Shown: positions 16,353 through 26,360, counted from the stretch's first letter. The stretch: DNA of 64,000 nt from Catalinimonas sp038039535 (GCF_038039535.1 NZ_JBBPHP010000012.1:62001-126000); one strand, 5' to 3'. The notes: generated by a model from the sequence alone, not told the origin. A program made the numbers and translations.

Positions 16353-18788
16353 TTATTCAATTGGTGAAACTTTATTCTCATTGCCATTGGTCACGTTAAG
16401 ATCCGGATTACCACTATACTCAATACGACTAGAGTCATCGGGGTCAACATTCAGTTCGCCTCTTACATTCATTTTGGCTTTTGAGGCACCACTGCTTTCT
16501 ACACTGGCATCATCAATCTCCATTTCCAACGCATCCAAACGTGCAGCACCACTCAAGTTTGCGTCTATTTGTTGAGCTTTTCCATAAAGTTTCAAGCCAG
16601 ATGCCCCTCGCATGTTGAGCGAAATACTCTGTACCTCAGCCTCTACAAATGCCTCACTTGAACCCGCCATATCCAGGCTTAGATTATCTGACTTAAAATC
16701 ACTTACATTCACCTGGGCATTGGCATTCAATCGTAAAGCACTCAAAGTAGGCATTGTCAATGTAACAGCTATCCTTTCCTTATCATCACTGGTAAAAGCT
16801 TTTCCATAATTAAACTCCAGAGTGCTATTTCTGGTACTCACTTCCACATCTTCCACTGCATCTTCATCTCCGGTGAGGGTCAGGCTATAAGCAGAATCCT
16901 GTCTCACTTCTACCCTGAATGGCCCGGCAACGTTCAAAATTTCAAAATTACTCACTTCAAGGGTTTTAGAGAAACCTCCAGAAACCCCAGACTGAGGAAT
17001 GCTATCAATTTCGTCGTCCATATTTTCACGCTCTTCGCAGGTAATACATTCCAGACCTTCTTCAGTGAATATAAAAGTGTTGTCTCTCACATCTGAAATA
17101 CTGTAACCATCACGATAAAGTGTATTTCGGAGGATCAGATTCAGTTCACGGTCAATGATGAAAGGATGCTGGTAGGGAATATAAAGCGTTATATCAACCT
17201 CCTGATCTCTGAATTTAGCTCCTTCGTTAAAAGTAAAGACTGGTGGAAAACTGATTGTGGAATCTTCTACTTCTACCTTATAAGAAACCATTTGCGCATA
17301 TTCAATTGCTGTTTTACGATTTCTTCCTCTGGCTTCAAACTCTGTTTGCAGTTCAAACCCATTTTCCTCATGTCCGCGTAGCATCAGACGCGGTCTGGCA
17401 AAGTCATCGCTTTCAGGATAATCACCCAAAGTGAGTACTGCTGTAGAACCATCAAGTGTGATATTTTCATTGGTAGTATACCTTCCTTCTTCTCTAAAAT
17501 CCATCACAATCTGAGGTATTGTTACACTTAAACCGACCATCGCAACGAACCAAAGTCCAAAAGCACTCCACCATACTGTAGAACTAATGAGTTTCCTCTT
17601 CACGATTACTGCAATACCACCTATGATTATCCCCACTGCTGGAATGAATATGGCAATAAATCCAAAAACAGAAGCCGTCGCTGGTACACTTTCCTGAAGA
17701 AGTCGTAATGGAAATTCGCCATCAATCACAGGGTCAAATGAAGACAAGCCCAGTAAAATTCCACCTGATACTAATAAGCCAAATAAGAAAGCCCCTCCTA
17801 TCAAAATCAGTAACAAGCCCAAAAGTACTCTTGCGAGATCTCCAAGTCCGTTAAGAATAGGCCCCAGGGCCCTGCCTAAAGCGTTAATCACGATGGCAAT
17901 AAGACGGAAAGGAAACAAAATGATTTTCATGAGCAGGCTTTCCTCTCCATTCTCATCTACACTAAAGTTTTTTTTTATACTAGACTCAATATTGGTCAGC
18001 GTAACCGGCTCGCCTTTCATTTGCATCTTGTCTGTAAGTGTTTTAGCCTCTGGAGTAATAATCCAGAGGATAACGTAAATCAGCAATCCGGTACCTCCCA
18101 AGAATATACTGAGGACAAATAAGAGGCGTATCACCGTCGGGTCTGAACCAAAGTAGGCGGCTATACCTCCTGAGACTCCTCCTATCACCTTGTCATCGGG
18201 ATTACGAAAGAGCTTTTTAACCTTCGCGTTTTGACTTAGTGAACTGTTACCCGGCAGTACTATCCAGAGTACAATGTAGGTTACTAAAGTAATGGTACCG
18301 AAAGAAGCAAAAGCATCTGCGAAGAAGAAGATCAAAAAAACCAGTCTTATCCAGAGCGGATCGGTTTTAAAGTAATGTGCGATTCCTGCAGCAACTCCTC
18401 CCAATACTTTACGCTCAGTGTCTCGGTACAGACGCTTACGTCCGTAGGTTTCCTCCTCTGCATCAGCATGAGCCTCATCTGCGGAGGTATAGGTTCTGTA
18501 TGAAGTTTCTTCTTCCATACCTTCTGCGGCAGCGAAGTCTTCTACATTACCCATGGTTTTGATAACCCCCTCAACATCTTCGCGGGTGATTACCTGTTTG
18601 CTATTACTTAACTTGGAAAGAAAAATCTCTGCGATTCTGCTTTCTATATCATCAGTGATTTCTTTGCTGTCCTCATATGTAGAAAAATAGCGGCTTATGG
18701 ATTCCAGATAGTTCTTTAACAGCTCATAGCCGTCTTCCTCCACATGAAAGATGATACCACTTATGTTTATACTGATATTCTTTTTCAT
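16353..18788 (-). CDS. PspC-domain protein with C-terminal head-GIN (DUF2807-like) domain
   Basis: 811 residues. After a cytoplasmic N-terminal segment (1-115) come two PspC domains: RDTERKVLGGVAAGIAHYF (about 130-180) and NPDDKVIGGVSGGIAAYFG (about 190-250), each with a membrane helix. Three or more further membrane helices follow (about 290-430). The C-terminal half is soluble and periplasmic and ends in a beta-helix-like head-GIN domain (about 610-800). PspC domains sense or answer envelope stress; the architecture is common in Bacteroidota but its ligand is unknown. It lies 12 bases after the PadR gene on the same strand and is surely co-transcribed with it. Confidence 0.88.
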   Translation of the reverse strand: MKKNISINISGIIFHVEEDGYELLKNYLESISRYFSTYEDSKEITDDIESRIAEIFLSKLSNSKQVITREDVEGVIKTMGNVEDFAAAEGMEEETSYRTYTSADEAHADAEEETYGRKRLYRDTERKVLGGVAAGIAHYFKTDPLWIRLVFLIFFFADAFASFGTITLVTYIVLWIVLPGNSSLSQNAKVKKLFRNPDDKVIGGVSGGIAAYFGSDPTVIRLLFVLSIFLGGTGLLIYVILWIITPEAKTLTDKMQMKGEPVTLTNIESSIKKNFSVDENGEESLLMKIILFPFRLIAIVINALGRALGPILNGLGDLARVLLGLLLILIGGAFLFGLLVSGGILLGLSSFDPVIDGEFPLRLLQESVPATASVFGFIAIFIPAVGIIIGGIAVIVKRKLISSTVWWSAFGLWFVAMVGLSVTIPQIVMDFREEGRYTTNENITLDGSTAVLTLGDYPESDDFARPRLMLRGHEENGFELQTEFEARGRNRKTAIEYAQMVSYKVEVEDSTISFPPVFTFNEGAKFRDQEVDITLYIPYQHPFIIDRELNLILRNTLYRDGYSISDVRDNTFIFTEEGLECITCEERENMDDEIDSIPQSGVSGGFSKTLEVSNFEILNVAGPFRVEVRQDSAYSLTLTGDEDAVEDVEVSTRNSTLEFNYGKAFTSDDKERIAVTLTMPTLSALRLNANAQVNVSDFKSDNLSLDMAGSSEAFVEAEVQSISLNMRGASGLKLYGKAQQIDANLSGAARLDALEMEIDDASVESSGASKAKMNVRGELNVDPDDSSRIEYSGNPDLNVTNGNENKVSPIE

Positions 18789-18800
18789 GTCAGACTTCTT

Positions 18801-19145
18801 TTACGATTTCTTTTGGTGTGAATTGGAAATAATTTGGTTAGTAGAGGCTACCAACTGCTGCCAGGTATTACCCAGCTCATCCAGGAACTCCTGCCCCTTA
18901 TTGGTCAATTTATAATATTTGCGTGGTGGTCCTGATGTTGATTCTACCCAATGATAGTCAACCAGGCCCGCTTTGCGTAACCTTGTCAGCAGTGGATAGA
19001 GCGTGCCTTCCACTACCATTATTTTGGCCGATGTGAGCTCCTCCAGCATATCTGATGCGTACACCTCCCCCCGGGAGATAATGTGTAGGATGCAGTATTC
19101 CAGAATACCTTTCCGCATCTGCACCTGTGTGTTCTCAATTTTCAT
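18801..19145 (-). CDS. PadR-family transcriptional regulator
   Basis: 114 residues forming a winged helix-turn-helix: MRKGILEYCILHIIS, the recognition part EELTSAKIMVVEGTLYPLLTRL, and the wing with PPRKYYKLTNKGQEFL, all PadR hallmarks. A C-terminal helix serves for dimer formation. PadR proteins are usually repressors and often control the adjacent gene. Here it heads the operon with the PspC-domain protein, and its own promoter overlaps an inverted repeat, so autorepression is likely (inference). Confidence 0.93.
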   Translation of the reverse strand: MKIENTQVQMRKGILEYCILHIISRGEVYASDMLEELTSAKIMVVEGTLYPLLTRLRKAGLVDYHWVESTSGPPRKYYKLTNKGQEFLDELGNTWQQLVASTNQIISNSHQKKS

Positions 19146-19483
19146 GTTTCAATTTTCAATTGATTTTCAGCGAGATCGCCTTTGCGTCTGCGTGCTTATG
19201 CAGCCTGAGACTGACCCAGGAGGCCAGTTCAGGTGATGCACTTGGGTTAACATTGTATTCATGTACAAATGTATTATATAGTACTATGTTATACAAGGTA
19301 TCTTACAGATTTGTTACACTCAAACTATAAAAAATTACTATTAAATATTTAATGTGCTGATAATCAGCCATATACATAGAAATATTTTTATAAAAAACTG
19401 ATGATATTTTAAAATCTACCCCATCTCTTTCTTAGTGCTTATAAAATTGTGATACCATCATACTTAAACATTTTTCCATTCTG
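19146..19483. other. Divergent regulatory region between padR and the pyridoxamine-oxidase-like gene
   Basis: No coding sequence. It holds the padR promoter at 19266-19296 with an overlapping inverted repeat. The right half (19330-19480) is AT-rich and shows no clear promoter for the plus-strand gene. Confidence 0.6.
19266..19296 (-). promoter_or_regulatory. Promoter of the padR-pspC operon with overlapping inverted repeat
   Basis: On the minus strand TTG (19296-19294), a 20-base spacer, and TACATTTG (19273-19266) match the Bacteroidota pattern TTG-N19-TAnnTTTG nearly perfectly. TGTAT (19270-19274) and ATACA (19291-19295) form an inverted repeat across the promoter, a plausible PadR site. 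Confidence 0.6.
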
Positions 19484-19504
19484 GTGATTTACCTCATAAA
19501 AAAT

Positions 19505-20104
19505 ATGATTGAGAAGGAAAGTACTTTAGAGGAGATACTAGCACATGTTTGGGGTACTCTTGCCAGAGGAGGCGCTGACGCTAAACATGCATTTCATTTC
19601 CCGGTGCTTGCAACCTGTACCAATAATGAAGTAAGGCAGAGAACACTGGTGTTAAGAGAAACTGATATTCAAAAGCGTCAGCTAATATGCTTTTCGGACG
19701 TACGTACACAAAAAGTGAGTGATATAAAAGTAAATAACAATGTCAACTGGCTTTTTTATGATCATCAGCACAAAGAACAGGTTAGGGCAAGCGCTAGAAG
19801 TACGATCCACCATATGGATGAGCTGAGCGATAAATATTGGAAAAATATTCCTCCTAAAAACCGTGGAGATTACCTGGGCCCTAAGGCTCCGGGATCAATA
19901 GAAAACCATTACTCTGCAAATTTACCAGAAGATTTTTTAGATGGGCCTACAGAAAAAAACACAGCAGTTGGAAGAGAAAACTTCTGTGTAATAGTGAGTG
20001 AAGTAAATAAGCTTGATTTTCTGAAGCTTATGAAAGGAGGCCATTTGAGAACACTCTTTACCTGGAACAGCAATAACTGGGAGAAAAACTGGCTAGCCCC
20101 TTAA
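19505..20104 (+). CDS. Pyridoxamine 5'-phosphate oxidase-like flavoprotein
   Basis: 199 residues from ATG 19505 (a GTG seven codons upstream is less likely, since the family starts close to MIEKESTLEEILAHVWGTL). The fold is the flavin split barrel: PVLATC and RTLVLRETD in the first strands, QLICFSDVRTQKVSDI in the FMN-phosphate region, then NWLFYDHQHKEQVRASARS. It is shorter and differs from true PdxH at the C-terminus, so it may be a general FMN oxidoreductase and not the vitamin B6 enzyme. Neighbours give no hint of a pathway. Confidence 0.82.
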   Translation: MIEKESTLEEILAHVWGTLARGGADAKHAFHFPVLATCTNNEVRQRTLVLRETDIQKRQLICFSDVRTQKVSDIKVNNNVNWLFYDHQHKEQVRASARSTIHHMDELSDKYWKNIPPKNRGDYLGPKAPGSIENHYSANLPEDFLDGPTEKNTAVGRENFCVIVSEVNKLDFLKLMKGGHLRTLFTWNSNNWEKNWLAP

Positions 20105-20229
20105 TTTCAAAGAAATAATCTTTGATAAACAATCAATCCCAACTCCATTAAAAGAAAGATAAAAAGTAGGGTAGTGCCAAATCCTTTCGTGGTAAGGCAC
20201 TTAAGGAAACTTTATAACAATCTGTAAAG

Positions 20230-20436
20230 TTAAGCCTTCTCTTTTTTATCCTTAGTTTCTTCATGTTCTTCTTCTTCACTGTCTTCTTTCATGACAGTCA
20301 TAACATGAGAAGTAACCAGTGCAGCGACTAAACCTAGTAGACCTGCAACAATCCAGGTAAATAATGATAATCCTTCCGTTCCGAATGAGTCAAACATGTG
20401 ATATGGATATGTCAGTATGTTAAATAATAAACGCAA
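20230..20436 (-). CDS. Small single-pass membrane protein with acidic tail
   Basis: 68 residues: a short N-terminal part, one clear membrane helix (about 26-48, FTWIVAGLLGLVAALVTSHV) and a highly charged Glu/Lys tail. A later ATG (20397) would give a 55-residue version. The amino-acid layout is that of a real membrane protein and no other reading frame competes for the region. I do not recognise the family. It stands alone between two plus-strand genes. Confidence 0.55.
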   Translation of the reverse strand: MRLLFNILTYPYHMFDSFGTEGLSLFTWIVAGLLGLVAALVTSHVMTVMKEDSEEEEHEETKDKKEKA

Positions 20437-20643
20437 TTAATTGCCGGGGCAAAATACGGCTGCAATTTTAACCATTTAAGCTTACTTTGACAATGGAATC
20501 CCTACTTTTTTAGCACATTTTGTGTTAGGGGATTGGGATACAATATTGCTAAAGTTATGACGACATCAATTACTAACGTAACTTTGCAGGCTTCAAGCCG
20601 ATTTCTGCATCAATAGGGTAATTGCTTTGATGACACAACAAGT

Positions 20644-22476
20644 ATGAAAACATATCTTCGCATTCTATCATTCGCCAGACCTTACGGCGAATATATACCT
20701 CAGTATCTGATCTTTACAACTTTGTCAATCATTTTTGGATTGATCAACTTCGCCATGTTGATTCCCTTACTGGATATTTTATTCAACGAAGGAGGGAATT
20801 ATGTGCAAGCCGAACTCAGCAGGCCTGAATTTGCTCTAAACTTTGAATATGTTAAATCGGTTTTTTATTTCTACTTTTCTCAAACCATAGAAGAATTTGG
20901 GAAAGTAGGTGCACTGGCATTCATCTGTGGAGTAGCAGTAGTTTCAGTCTTTCTTACCAACCTTTTCAGATATGTTTCCGGGGTAACGCTTGCAAAAATC
21001 AGGGCCAGAGTAATCAGAAAACTACGCAACCGGATTTTTGACCAGGTAAGCCGCTTACACCTGGGCTACTTTTCCAATGAACGTAAAGGTGATGTGATGT
21101 CGCGGATTACCAATGATGTGCAGGAAGTAGAAGCTTCTGTGGTAAATACATTGAAGGTTGTTTTTCGTGATCCGGCCATGATCATTGGCTATTTTACTGT
21201 GCTCTTTTTTATGTCTTTTAAGCTTACCATTTTCACATTAATCGTCATGCCGATCTCCGGAATTATTATTTCGGAGATTACCAAACGGCTGAAGAGGAAA
21301 GCTACGCAAAGTCAGGAGTCTCTAGGACGCATTGTAAATATACTGGACGAAACTCTTTCGGGTATGCGTATTATTAAAGCTTTTAATGCGCGTGATTGGG
21401 TAGGTGAGAAATTTGGTCAGGAGGTTAACAAATACGCAAGAATCAATGTATCTATGGCTCGCCGTCAGGAGTTGGCTTCTCCCCTCTCGGAGTTTATGGG
21501 TATTTTTGTAGTGACCGGCATATTATTATATGGTGGTATATTGGTGCTCAATGATAATTCTGAACTCACTGCCAGCCAGTTTATTACCTACATTATCTTT
21601 TTCTCTCAAATCCTGTCTCCCGCCAAATCTATCAGTAATGCAGTCAGTAGTATACAGCGTGGTTTGGCTTCAGGAGAAAGAATCTTCAAAACCATTGATA
21701 CTTTGCCTCAGATTGAAGATAAAGCTGATGCCGTAGCTCTGGAGAGCTTCAATAAAGAAATTACTTTTGAGCATGTTAGTTTCGCATATGAAAATGAACT
21801 CGTGCTGAAAGATATTAACCTGAACATTCAAAAAGGTAAAACCGTCGCCATTGTTGGGCCTTCCGGAGGAGGAAAATCAACCATTGCCGACCTTATCCCC
21901 CGCTTTTATGACCCGCTTGAGGGTAAAATTTATATTGATGGCATTGACCTGAAGGACGCACAAACTGATTCAGTTCGCAAACTGATGGGAATCGTTACCC
22001 AGGAATCTATTCTCTTCAATGATACCATTTACAATAATATCGCCTTTGGCAAACCTGAGGCTAGCGAAGAAGAAGTAATGCGGGCCGCAAAAATTGCCAA
22101 CGCCCATGATTTTATTATGAATGCACCCCAGCAGTATGAAACCATCATTGGTGAGCGGGGCACCAAACTTTCCGGTGGGCAGAGACAGCGACTCAGCATC
22201 GCCCGTGCGGTATTGAAAAACCCTCCTATTCTGATTCTGGACGAAGCCACATCTGCATTAGATTCAGAATCAGAAAAACTAGTACAGGAGGCGCTTACTA
22301 ACCTGATGAAAAACAGGACCTCAATCGTGATTGCTCACCGCCTGAGTACCATTCAGCATGCGGATGAAATCGTTGTAGTACAACAGGGACGAATCATTGA
22401 ACAGGGTAAACATAATGAACTGGTAGAAATGGGAGGCTTGTATTATAAACTTACTGAAATGCAGACTGTATCTTAA
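20644..22476 (+). CDS. ABC exporter, MsbA-like (fused permease and ATPase)
   Basis: 610 residues: six membrane helices (about 20-345), then a complete nucleotide-binding domain with Walker A GPSGGGKST, the Q-loop around GIVTQESILF, signature LSGGQRQR, Walker B ILILDEATSALD and the H-loop histidine in IVIAHRLST. A homodimeric exporter of lipids, lipid A core or drugs is expected; the exact cargo cannot be read from sequence. TAACTTTG at 20579-20586 could be its -7 box. GmhA, which serves LPS heptose synthesis, is two genes downstream, which would fit a lipopolysaccharide link (inference). Confidence 0.93.
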   Translation: MKTYLRILSFARPYGEYIPQYLIFTTLSIIFGLINFAMLIPLLDILFNEGGNYVQAELSRPEFALNFEYVKSVFYFYFSQTIEEFGKVGALAFICGVAVVSVFLTNLFRYVSGVTLAKIRARVIRKLRNRIFDQVSRLHLGYFSNERKGDVMSRITNDVQEVEASVVNTLKVVFRDPAMIIGYFTVLFFMSFKLTIFTLIVMPISGIIISEITKRLKRKATQSQESLGRIVNILDETLSGMRIIKAFNARDWVGEKFGQEVNKYARINVSMARRQELASPLSEFMGIFVVTGILLYGGILVLNDNSELTASQFITYIIFFSQILSPAKSISNAVSSIQRGLASGERIFKTIDTLPQIEDKADAVALESFNKEITFEHVSFAYENELVLKDINLNIQKGKTVAIVGPSGGGKSTIADLIPRFYDPLEGKIYIDGIDLKDAQTDSVRKLMGIVTQESILFNDTIYNNIAFGKPEASEEEVMRAAKIANAHDFIMNAPQQYETIIGERGTKLSGGQRQRLSIARAVLKNPPILILDEATSALDSESEKLVQEALTNLMKNRTSIVIAHRLSTIQHADEIVVVQQGRIIEQGKHNELVEMGGLYYKLTEMQTVS

Positions 22477-22549
22477 TTAAAAAACAATTAATCCCTTTTT
22501 AACTGTTTTGTAAATGAGTATTTTTTGATAAATCTAATACCATAACGCT

Positions 22550-22900
22550 ATGAAACCTTTTAAACTCACGTTATTTTTACTTTTACTTCTTTACCACGCT
22601 GTTTTCGTAGGAATCGCTATCAATAACAGTTGGGAGTGGGTTAGCACTAACTTGCAAACCGTACAGTGGATTACCATTGCTGGCCTGGTACTTTTCCTGA
22701 TTCTTTTACTGATTACTATTCTTGAACGTCAAAACTATCAGCGAAGAATTCACCGACTGGAAGCGGAAAAAGATAACATCAAAGCCAAGGTATACGACAT
22801 GCAACGTCGTAATGAAGAAATTGATGACTCGATTAAATCATTTGAACAGTCGGTAGAAGGCAAAAATAAACCTAAAAACGAGGATAAAGATAAAGAATAA
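22550..22900 (+). CDS. Small membrane protein with coiled-coil tail
   Basis: 116 residues: two membrane helices (about 5-24 and 39-60) joined by a short loop containing NNSWEWV, then a charged coiled coil (about 62-105) and a lysine/glutamate tail. The layout resembles LapA/DUF1049-type proteins, which work in envelope assembly, but similarity is of form only. Its stop is directly followed by the GTG of gmhA, so the two are co-translated. That link suggests a function in lipopolysaccharide or envelope biogenesis (inference). Confidence 0.75.
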   Translation: MKPFKLTLFLLLLLYHAVFVGIAINNSWEWVSTNLQTVQWITIAGLVLFLILLLITILERQNYQRRIHRLEAEKDNIKAKVYDMQRRNEEIDDSIKSFEQSVEGKNKPKNEDKDKE

Positions 22901-23479
22901 GTGCAATCTCTAGAAATCATCAGAACAGAACTGGAAGAAGCCAGCCGTGTATTAGATAACTTTTTACAAGACCCTCAAAATATATCGCTCATTGAAGAAG
23001 GAGCGTCCCTTTTTGCAGAAACAATTAAGAATGGTGGTAAGATTATTAGCTGTGGTAACGGAGGTTCTCACTGCGATGCCATGCATTTTGCAGAAGAACT
23101 TAGCGGTCGCTATCGCGAAAACCGCCCTGCATTACCAGCACTTGCTATTTCTGACCCCAGCCATCTCTCCTGCGTAGGCAATGATTTTGGATACGATTAT
23201 GTATTTTCCCGCTTTCTTGAAGGTTTAGGTAAAGAAGGTGATGCTCTCTTAGCCATCAGCACGAGTGGCAACTCAAAAAATGTAATTGAGGCCGTTCAGA
23301 TGGCAAAAGAGAAAAAGATGAAAGTCGTTGCTCTTACCGGAAAAGATGGTGGAAAGTTAGGTCCTCTCGCCGACATTGAAATCAGAGTTCCTCACCAGGG
23401 TTTTGCAGATCGGGTACAGGAAATCCACATAAAGGTAATCCACATTCTCATCTTGCTAATTGAGAAACAAGTATTATAA
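22901..23479 (+). CDS. gmhA: Phosphoheptose isomerase (sedoheptulose-7-phosphate isomerase)
   Basis: 192 residues, exactly the family length. The SIS fold is clear: SCGNGGSHCDAMHFAEELSG for the phosphate and zinc region, then LAISTSGNSKNV and the C-terminal HIKVIHILI with the catalytic histidine. It makes D-glycero-D-manno-heptose 7-phosphate, the first step to LPS heptose. The start is GTG, placed directly after the stop of the preceding gene; no ATG is available near the expected N-terminus. Confidence 0.95.
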   Translation: MQSLEIIRTELEEASRVLDNFLQDPQNISLIEEGASLFAETIKNGGKIISCGNGGSHCDAMHFAEELSGRYRENRPALPALAISDPSHLSCVGNDFGYDYVFSRFLEGLGKEGDALLAISTSGNSKNVIEAVQMAKEKKMKVVALTGKDGGKLGPLADIEIRVPHQGFADRVQEIHIKVIHILILLIEKQVL

Positions 23480-23577
23480 AATTAGTGCTTATCCTACATT
23501 GGAATGTAAAGTCAGCATAATGCTTTGCTGTTTACCTTCAGTCCCATTTATTTCAGAGAAAAATCAGAGCAGATCTC

Positions 23578-25140
23578 ATGTTAGCAAAAACTTATGGTAG
23601 TGCAGTATATGGTGTGGATGCTTATATGATCACCATAGAAGTTAGCGTAGGACAAGGAACCAAGTTTTTTATGGTGGGACTGCCCGACAGCGCTGTGAAA
23701 GAGAGTGAGCAGCGAGTAGAAGCAGCCATCAAGCATGCGGGATACAGTATGCCCCGCATCAAAACAGTGGTCAACCTTGCACCTGCCGATATACGCAAAG
23801 AAGGCTCTGCGTATGATTTACCCATCGCACTTGGCATCCTGGCTGCTTCAGGCCAGATTGAATCTCCCGATTTAGGAAAATACATGATCATGGGTGAACT
23901 CTCACTTGATGGCATTCTCAGACCCGTAAGAGGAGCGCTTCCCATGGCCATTGAAGCCAGAAAAAACAACTTCAAGGGCATGATTATGCCTAAAGAAAAC
24001 GCCAGCGAAGCTGCAATTGTAAATAATCTGGATGTAATTGGTGTAGAGACGATCAGCGAAGCCATTGATTTTCTGGAAGGAAATCAGACTATTGCTCCCC
24101 ACTGGCACGAAACCCGAGATATCTTCTTTCAGGAGTTGGATAATTTTGACGTAGACTTTGCTGATGTACAGGGACAAGAAAGTATCAAAAGAGCCTTGGA
24201 GATTGCTGCTGCTGGTTCGCACAATGTCATTATGGTAGGTCCTCCTGGTTCTGGAAAAACCATGCTGGCCAGAAGGCTTCCTACTATTCTACCTCCCTTA
24301 AGCCTGCATGAAGCTCTGGAAACCACCAAAATTCACTCAGTAGCCGGTAAGCTTCCTACCAATACTTCACTTATTGCACAACGTCCTTTTTGTGCCCCCC
24401 ACCACACCATCAGCGATGCAGCATTAGTGGGTGGAGGAAACATTCCCCAGCCAGGCCAAATTTCACTGGCTCATAACGGAATATTATTTTTGGATGAACT
24501 TCCAGAATTTAAAAGATCCGTTTTGGAAGTAATGAGACAACCGCTGGAAGAAAGGGCGGTCACTATAGCACGAGCAAAAGGAACAGTCGCTTTTCCTGCC
24601 AATTTTATGCTCATTGCCAGTATGAATCCTAGTCCATCAGGCGAGTTTTATGATCCGGGTAGTAGTCATCCGGATTCACCATCGGCTGTACAACGATACC
24701 TGGGTAAAATCAGCGGCCCTTTACTGGACCGCATTGACATTCATGTGGAAGTGAACCCTGTCTCCTTTGATGAAATGACCGCCAACCGTAAGCAGGAAAA
24801 CAGTGCGAGCATAAGAGAAAGGGTAATTGCTGCCCGTAAAATGCAGCAGGATAGATTTGAAAATATCCGGCAAAATGGTAAGCTTTCCGAACAGGTTTAT
24901 TCTAACGCCATGATGCCTTCTCAGCTAGTTAAGGAGGTTTGCCAGATCAACCAGGCAGGAAAAACGCTGTTAAAAACAGCTATGGAAAGGCTTAATTTAT
25001 CTGCCCGCGCTTATGATCGCATTCTCAAAGTTTCCCGTACCATCGCCGATTTGGCGGCATCCGAAAACATAGAGATTGAGCACCTGGCGGAGGCTATTCA
25101 ATACCGTAGCCTGGACCGAGAAGGCTGGTTTGGACATTAA
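23578..25140 (+). CDS. YifB/ComM-family Mg-chelatase-like AAA+ ATPase
   Basis: 520 residues: an N-terminal Lon-S16-like domain (about 20-170, with GLPDSAVKESEQRV and GELSLDG), an AAA+ module with Walker A GPPGSGKT (221-228), the CAPHHTISDAALVGGG segment, Walker B ILFLDELPEF, and a C-terminal winged domain (LSARAYDRILKVSRTIADL). ComM is a hexameric helicase that promotes branch migration in natural transformation in some bacteria; the role in Bacteroidota is not settled. The gene stands alone, with 98 and 132 bases of non-coding DNA on its two sides. Confidence 0.95.
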   Translation: MLAKTYGSAVYGVDAYMITIEVSVGQGTKFFMVGLPDSAVKESEQRVEAAIKHAGYSMPRIKTVVNLAPADIRKEGSAYDLPIALGILAASGQIESPDLGKYMIMGELSLDGILRPVRGALPMAIEARKNNFKGMIMPKENASEAAIVNNLDVIGVETISEAIDFLEGNQTIAPHWHETRDIFFQELDNFDVDFADVQGQESIKRALEIAAAGSHNVIMVGPPGSGKTMLARRLPTILPPLSLHEALETTKIHSVAGKLPTNTSLIAQRPFCAPHHTISDAALVGGGNIPQPGQISLAHNGILFLDELPEFKRSVLEVMRQPLEERAVTIARAKGTVAFPANFMLIASMNPSPSGEFYDPGSSHPDSPSAVQRYLGKISGPLLDRIDIHVEVNPVSFDEMTANRKQENSASIRERVIAARKMQQDRFENIRQNGKLSEQVYSNAMMPSQLVKEVCQINQAGKTLLKTAMERLNLSARAYDRILKVSRTIADLAASENIEIEHLAEAIQYRSLDREGWFGH

Positions 25141-25272
25141 GTTTTTTTGGTATTTTAGCTCTGAGTGTTATAGTTGAAATTTCTAGCTAACCATAAAATT
25201 ATTGCACGATGGCACTTAGAATAATTCAATAGAAAAAAGGAGACCCAATTTTTTTAGATATATCATCATCTC

Positions 25273-26322
25273 ATGACTCAACCTAACATAAGAGCAGGCA
25301 TTATTGCTTATGGAAACATTGCTCAAAAATATCATGCACCTCTTTTAAATGCACTTCCCGGATTTGAATTAGTGAAAGTGCTGGAAAGAAATCGGAATCA
25401 GGCCGAAAAAGATTATCCCCATGTACAGACAGTACGCACATTGGAAGAATTGTTAGAAGATGCAACTATAGATTTGGTCGTCATTACTACACCCAATCAA
25501 TTCCATTTTGCCCAGGCCAAAGCTGCCTTGGAAGCTGGCAAGCATGTAGTCCTGGAAAAGCCTTTTACCGTGAGTACTATGGAAGCTGAAATGCTTCTGC
25601 AAATTGCTCAGACGGAAGGGAAACTACTGAGCGTTTTCCATAATCGCCGTTGGGATGGAGATTTCAAAACTGTTCAAAAAATTATTAATTCAGGAGTATT
25701 GGGTGAGATTGTGGAATTTGAGTCCCGTTTTGATCGTTTTATCAATTACCAGAGAGAAAATTACTGGCGAGAACAGGATATTCCCGGTGCCGGAGTGCTG
25801 TACGATCTTGGTCCCCACCTTATTGATCAGGCACTACAACTTTTTGGAAAACCGCTTCAATTATTTGCTGACATCCGTAAGCAGCGAAAAGACAGCCTGA
25901 CCGACGATTACTTTGACATTGTGCTTTATTATGATCAGTTCAAAGTCAGATTAAAAGCTGGAAACCTGGTAAAAGAATTACAGCCACGTTTTATCATTCA
26001 TGGCACGCAAGGCTCATATGTAAAATATGGACTGGATGTACAGAGACTTACCCCAATTACTGCGGAAAGCCTCAGCTCACCTCAATGGGGAAAAGAACCA
26101 AGTGAACATTGGGGAACAATAAATACACACTTTAAAGGACTGAATTTTAAAGGGAAAGTAGAAACAATGGCTGGTAGCTATCACAGCTATTATGAGGATA
26201 TTTATAAAGCTATTATACAGAACCGCCCCGCAGCTGTCAGTGCACAGGATGGATTGGATACTATTGAACTGATAGAGCTTGCTCAACAAAGTCATCAAAA
26301 GATGGCAGTCTTATCGTTATAA
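25273..26322 (+). CDS. Gfo/Idh/MocA-family oxidoreductase
   Basis: 349 residues. An N-terminal Rossmann domain binds NAD(P) (GIIAYGNIAQKYHAPLL, about 9-25), with the conserved VVLEKPFTV near 92-100 holding the catalytic lysine, and a C-terminal alpha/beta domain with GAGVLYDLGPHLIDQAL (about 176-192) that carries the substrate-side Asp/His. Such enzymes oxidise or epimerise sugars and related compounds; the sequence does not name the substrate. It is closely followed by a PepSY gene on the same strand. Confidence 0.93.
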   Translation: MTQPNIRAGIIAYGNIAQKYHAPLLNALPGFELVKVLERNRNQAEKDYPHVQTVRTLEELLEDATIDLVVITTPNQFHFAQAKAALEAGKHVVLEKPFTVSTMEAEMLLQIAQTEGKLLSVFHNRRWDGDFKTVQKIINSGVLGEIVEFESRFDRFINYQRENYWREQDIPGAGVLYDLGPHLIDQALQLFGKPLQLFADIRKQRKDSLTDDYFDIVLYYDQFKVRLKAGNLVKELQPRFIIHGTQGSYVKYGLDVQRLTPITAESLSSPQWGKEPSEHWGTINTHFKGLNFKGKVETMAGSYHSYYEDIYKAIIQNRPAAVSAQDGLDTIELIELAQQSHQKMAVLSL

Positions 26323-26360
26323 TTTTGCTTATTAGCCCATATTTTGGGTTTTTTGAACAT

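Noticed and set aside
22029..24329. Minus-strand ORFs opposite the MsbA-like and YifB genes, up to 147 codons
   Set aside because: Antisense shadows of strongly conserved genes; their translations are rich in Ser and lack domain patterns.
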